From positions 1 to 61,425 of the forward strand of contig CAZTDD010000023.1 in NCBI GenBank assembly GCA_964612675.1: a stretch of 61,425 nucleotides of DNA. Direction: 5' to 3'. A program made the translations under genes and the position numbers. Below are positions 59,157-61,425 of this stretch, piece after piece. The notes beneath the pieces were generated by a model. The model saw nothing but the letters and a program-made list of their open reading frames with translations. It was not told where the DNA came from and ran no database searches. The stretch comes from CAZTDD01 sp964612675. Lineage in GTDB: Bacteria; Hinthialibacterota; Hinthialibacteria; Hinthialibacterales; JAKPRU01. Numbering within the stretch: the stretch's first letter is position 1; each line of letters starts with the position of its first letter.

Positions 59157-59942
59157 ATGAGAAAAACCGATTCAAAAATGACATCTTGTTCTCGGCACAG
59201 TAGCCGTGTCGATCATGAAAAGAGAATCGCCTGCGTTTGGCTGTCGTTGTCAGCGGCGTGTTTGACAGTTGTCGTCTCACTCGCATACGCGCAGCCGGAG
59301 GAAATGGGCTGGTGGGACGAGTTCTCATTGGCACGATTGTTCGATTCTCCGATCGTGTTTGGTACAGTGATGGGGATTTGCGGGATTTTCCTGCTCTTTT
59401 ATTTCATCTTGGCACTGAAAGCCTCCCGTCTAGAGCAATCGGCACAGGTTTGGGCCGGCGATCGCGGCCTCTCGGATTTGGTCCAGGCCCTCGGAACGCC
59501 CAGCGATCATCTTGCGTTCGTCCAGATTCGAAAACTCCGGAGCGAACGTCTTTACAGCAAACTTGTCAAAGAATTGCCGCGCAAGGATTCGTCACAACAA
59601 GTGGAGAAACTCCTCGACGATTTGCCCAAAAACGACGAACGAGAGAAGCTCCGAAAGGAGTTGCTTGCGTCCGATACCGGCAAGAAGACCCGACAAAAAG
59701 CGTTACTTCGACTATTTGAACTGCGCGACAGCGAGCTGCGACGACTCCTTATGAGTTCACTGAAAGAGGCGAAATCCGATAACGAAGTTAGTGTGAGCGT
59801 TGTTTATCTACTCGAAGACCTCGCCGCGAGCGAGGCGAGACCGTTGCTGGAACGATTGCTGTCGGCCGGAAAGATGCCCGCCCCGATTTTGAAAAACGCT
59901 CTTCGCCGTATCCCGTACCCAAATGAGGCAAAGGCAAAATAA
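59157..59942 (+). CDS. Membrane protein with helical cytoplasmic repeats, unknown function
   Basis: 261 residues: a first hydrophobic segment (about 24-45, VWLSLSAACLTVVVSLAYA), possibly a signal peptide, a second helix (about 68-88, GTVMGICGIFLLFYFILAL) and a Lys/Glu/Leu-rich alpha-helical part (90-261; KLRSERLYSKLVKEL, ALLRLFELRDSELRRLLMSSLKEA, VSVVYLLEDLAASEARPLLERLL) that looks like HEAT-type repeats. The ATG at 59157 follows AGGAAAAAGAAG. No known family recognised. It begins 32 bases after a dispersed repeat. Confidence 0.75.
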   Translation: MRKTDSKMTSCSRHSSRVDHEKRIACVWLSLSAACLTVVVSLAYAQPEEMGWWDEFSLARLFDSPIVFGTVMGICGIFLLFYFILALKASRLEQSAQVWAGDRGLSDLVQALGTPSDHLAFVQIRKLRSERLYSKLVKELPRKDSSQQVEKLLDDLPKNDEREKLRKELLASDTGKKTRQKALLRLFELRDSELRRLLMSSLKEAKSDNEVSVSVVYLLEDLAASEARPLLERLLSAGKMPAPILKNALRRIPYPNEAKAK

Positions 59943-59962
59943 GGCGGTAGCGAATCCTCGTG

Positions 59963-60550
59963 TCAATACGTTAATGTTGCAGCCCACGCCGGGACCTTGG
60001 CACCCCCGCCCCGGAAGATATCCCCTCGGCTGACCACACCATTGGACGGTTGGTAGACAAGCCCTTTGACAGGGAAATTGTTGGCATTGTAATCATCGCC
60101 GACATCCGGCCCGGAACTCTCAAGTAACCAGACATTATTCGGATATTGGATGACATACTCCCGCTCCGATCGTCCAAACCATGTTCCAAGTTCGAAATAA
60201 GGATCCACCTCACGGCCGTCCGAGAGGTGATCTCCGACTTGATAGCGGCCTTTGAAGGGATTCGTGCACGGTTCCATGCTGGACAGATAGGCTACCGGGG
60301 TCGTCAGGTCGCGGAACCCGCCATAATGTGTGCGAGGATCGCTCGTATCCCATGCCCAGCGGGTATAGGTGTTGTTATCGAGGTAATAGGCCTCCATCGC
60401 CGTTCCAACCGTGCGCATGTTGCTCACAGTTTTGGAGACCTTGGCGCGTATCTGTGCGTTAAGAAAATTCGGAACCGCAATCGCGGCCAGAATGCCGATG
60501 ATCGCGACGACGATCAATAGTTCGATTAAGGTAAATGCTTTTCGCATCAT
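59963..60550 (-). CDS. Type IV pilin-like / pseudopilin protein (copy 3)
   Basis: 195 residues. Short leader MMRKA, then FTLIELLIVVAIIGILAAIAVPNFLNAQIRAKV. Cleavage before Phe would be after Ala rather than Gly, as in copy 2. The soluble domain has an aromatic tail and ends YQPSNGVVSRGDIFRGGGAKV..., so the shared SNGxxSxGDI motif is followed here by about 16 extra residues. ATG 60550 or 60547 is possible. Convergent with the membrane-protein gene, 20 bases apart. Confidence 0.88.
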   Translation of the reverse strand: MMRKAFTLIELLIVVAIIGILAAIAVPNFLNAQIRAKVSKTVSNMRTVGTAMEAYYLDNNTYTRWAWDTSDPRTHYGGFRDLTTPVAYLSSMEPCTNPFKGRYQVGDHLSDGREVDPYFELGTWFGRSEREYVIQYPNNVWLLESSGPDVGDDYNANNFPVKGLVYQPSNGVVSRGDIFRGGGAKVPAWAATLTY

Positions 60551-60591
60551 TTCGAGCCGACCTTGGCTGTGTATGCTCGTTGAGGGACACG

Positions 60592-60954
60592 TCACAGATC
60601 TACCTCCGGAGGGGCAGCAGGAAGAAGCGGCTTCAGTTTCTCCACCAACTTCGGAATATCCTCGACGACGACAAGCCACAGCCGTTCGTATTCGATTTCA
60701 CCGTACTCATGGGCAAGAAAGTGTCTCTGCCCGATAATGCGCTCCCACGGGATACTCGGGTATGACGATCTCAGTGAAGCAGAGACGTGATTTGCAGCTT
60801 CGCCAATAATCTCAATTTGTCGTTCTCTAGCTCTCTTTAGAATCTTGTCACCTTGGAATTCGTGAAACGTCCTCCCGCATATGAACTCTTGTGCCGTTTG
60901 AGCGGCGTCCAACATATCCCAGAGATACGTAGTGTCGTCCTTCTTATGCAGCAT
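60592..60954 (-). CDS. hepT: HepT-type HEPN toxin (DUF86)
   Basis: 120 residues. HEPN fold with the catalytic RX4HXY motif as RHFLAHEY, preceded by RERQIEIIGEAANHVSASLRSSYPSIPW, a typical DUF86/HepT signature. In characterised pairs the nucleotidyltransferase MntA inactivates HepT by AMPylating the Tyr of this motif. Its start overlaps the antitoxin gene by 11 bases. Likely role is RNase activity under stress or phage attack. Confidence 0.93.
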   Translation of the reverse strand: MLHKKDDTTYLWDMLDAAQTAQEFICGRTFHEFQGDKILKRARERQIEIIGEAANHVSASLRSSYPSIPWERIIGQRHFLAHEYGEIEYERLWLVVVEDIPKLVEKLKPLLPAAPPEVDL

Positions 60955-61246
60955 AAATCACTTTGTGTGACTTGGCAATTTCGTAGCGTCGGAACGGGTT
61001 ACGAATCGCGTCTGGTTCGGCCAGGTCAACCTTTCGACCGAAAATCTCTTCTAGCTCCTTCTTCATGTCGACCAGGTCGAAGAGACTCCAGTGAGCCTCG
61101 CGGGTACCTCTGACCAGCACGTCCACATCGCTGTCCGGACCAAAGTCATCTCGAAGGACCGATCCAAACAGTGAAAACTGCGCGATCTTCCACTTGTCGC
61201 AAAACGCCTTTATTTTCAACATATCCAGATCGATTTGCGGCTCCAT
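60944..61246 (-). CDS. mntA: MntA-type nucleotidyltransferase antitoxin
   Basis: 100 residues from the ATG at 61246 (GGGGAA six bases upstream; an upstream ATG at 61285 has no site). Minimal nucleotidyltransferase fold: FGSVLRDDFGPDSDVDVLV holds GSX10DXD, the metal-binding pair. It would AMPylate the neighbouring HepT toxin. First gene of the pair on the minus strand; the operon ends close to a pseudopilin. Confidence 0.92.
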   Translation of the reverse strand: MEPQIDLDMLKIKAFCDKWKIAQFSLFGSVLRDDFGPDSDVDVLVRGTREAHWSLFDLVDMKKELEEIFGRKVDLAEPDAIRNPFRRYEIAKSHKVIYAA

Positions 61247-61367
61247 GAAGCTTTCCCCGTGTGGATTCGGCTTCGTCTTCTCCATGATACGGCGCGCGAG
61301 TCCTCAGCGCAAACATGAGCATTATAACACACGACAGATACTCTGCGAGACAATACGCCGGCAAAGA

Positions 61368-61425
61368 TGTCGGGGTCGCAAAAAGTCTGGGATACGGATT
61401 TCAACCCCCTCCTAACCTCCCCCGA
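61368..61425. repeat. Left end of another dispersed element (truncated at window edge)
   Basis: TGTCGGGGTCGCAAAAAGTC, then CTGGGATACGGATTTCAACCCCCTCCTAACC, the same left end as elements D and F (reverse). The rest lies outside the window. Confidence 0.8.

Overview
The window reads as a stretch of a Gram-negative-type bacterial chromosome. The evidence for an outer membrane is a porin-like beta-barrel, three OmpA/Pal-like proteins, lipoproteins, and many secreted proteins with Thr-Pro-rich linkers. Several traits suggest an uncultured candidate phylum such as Sumerlaeota or Hydrogenedentota. These are pseudopilins with an AVPNFLNAQ-type helix and an SNGxxSxGD-type ending, repeated TPTPT linkers, cohesin and dockerin modules in non-cellulase proteins, a lone BMC shell protein and a bacterial BpsA. 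The phylum is an inference; no rRNA or tRNA gene was found to settle it.

Layout. 0-14 kb: a secreted beta-propeller protein, rpmA, a branched-polyamine pair (bpsA-speD) followed by a Met/Gly-repeat membrane protein, a coiled-coil protein, a lipoprotein, and a giant modular gingipain-like (C25) protease. 14-19.4 kb (minus): a YkvA-family protein, a sigma-54 response regulator, three tandem Pal-like proteins, and two degenerate STAS proteins. 19.4-23 kb (minus): secE-nusG-rplK-rplA-rplJ-rplL with a leader attenuator before rplJ; rpoBC do not follow rplL. 23-30 kb: a pseudopilin, fhs, a gene-free region with two exact DnaA boxes, purE, a BMC-H shell gene, a glycosyltransferase, an orphan fliN and an rmlD-like reductase. 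30-38 kb: a fibro-slime/cohesin/dockerin protein, bshC-bshB1 (bacillithiol) and a coiled-coil/PLDc_N protein, bounded by two inverted copies of a ~285-bp repeat. 38-47 kb: uvrC, rsmE-mtaB, a lone fumarase alpha subunit, a sialidase-like protein, a small unlisted membrane protein plus pseudopilin, and purM. 47-55 kb (minus): an operon of histidine kinase, DUF62, GT4 glycosyltransferase and an alpha/alpha-barrel protein, then a CPBP protease and a porin. 55-61.4 kb: an NHL lipoprotein with three cohesin-like/dockerin pairs, a membrane protein, a third pseudopilin, and a HepT/MntA toxin-antitoxin pair.

How the genes fit together. The cell-surface part is the most distinctive: long linkers, cohesin and dockerin modules in at least two proteins, a C25 protease, pseudopilins and a porin suggest an exported or surface-attached protein assembly. 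The cytoplasmic genes are housekeeping (translation, purine and one-carbon metabolism, DNA repair) with two specialised small-molecule pathways, branched polyamines and bacillithiol.

The most striking structure outside the genes is a dispersed family of short elements. Their ends match roughly TGATGGCGTCGCAAAAAGTC in inverted orientation, and they carry one of two hairpin-rich interiors. Copies or fragments occur in at least ten places, one of them inside the mtaB reading frame, and no transposase is visible. All calls come from reading the sequence by eye; no database search was run.
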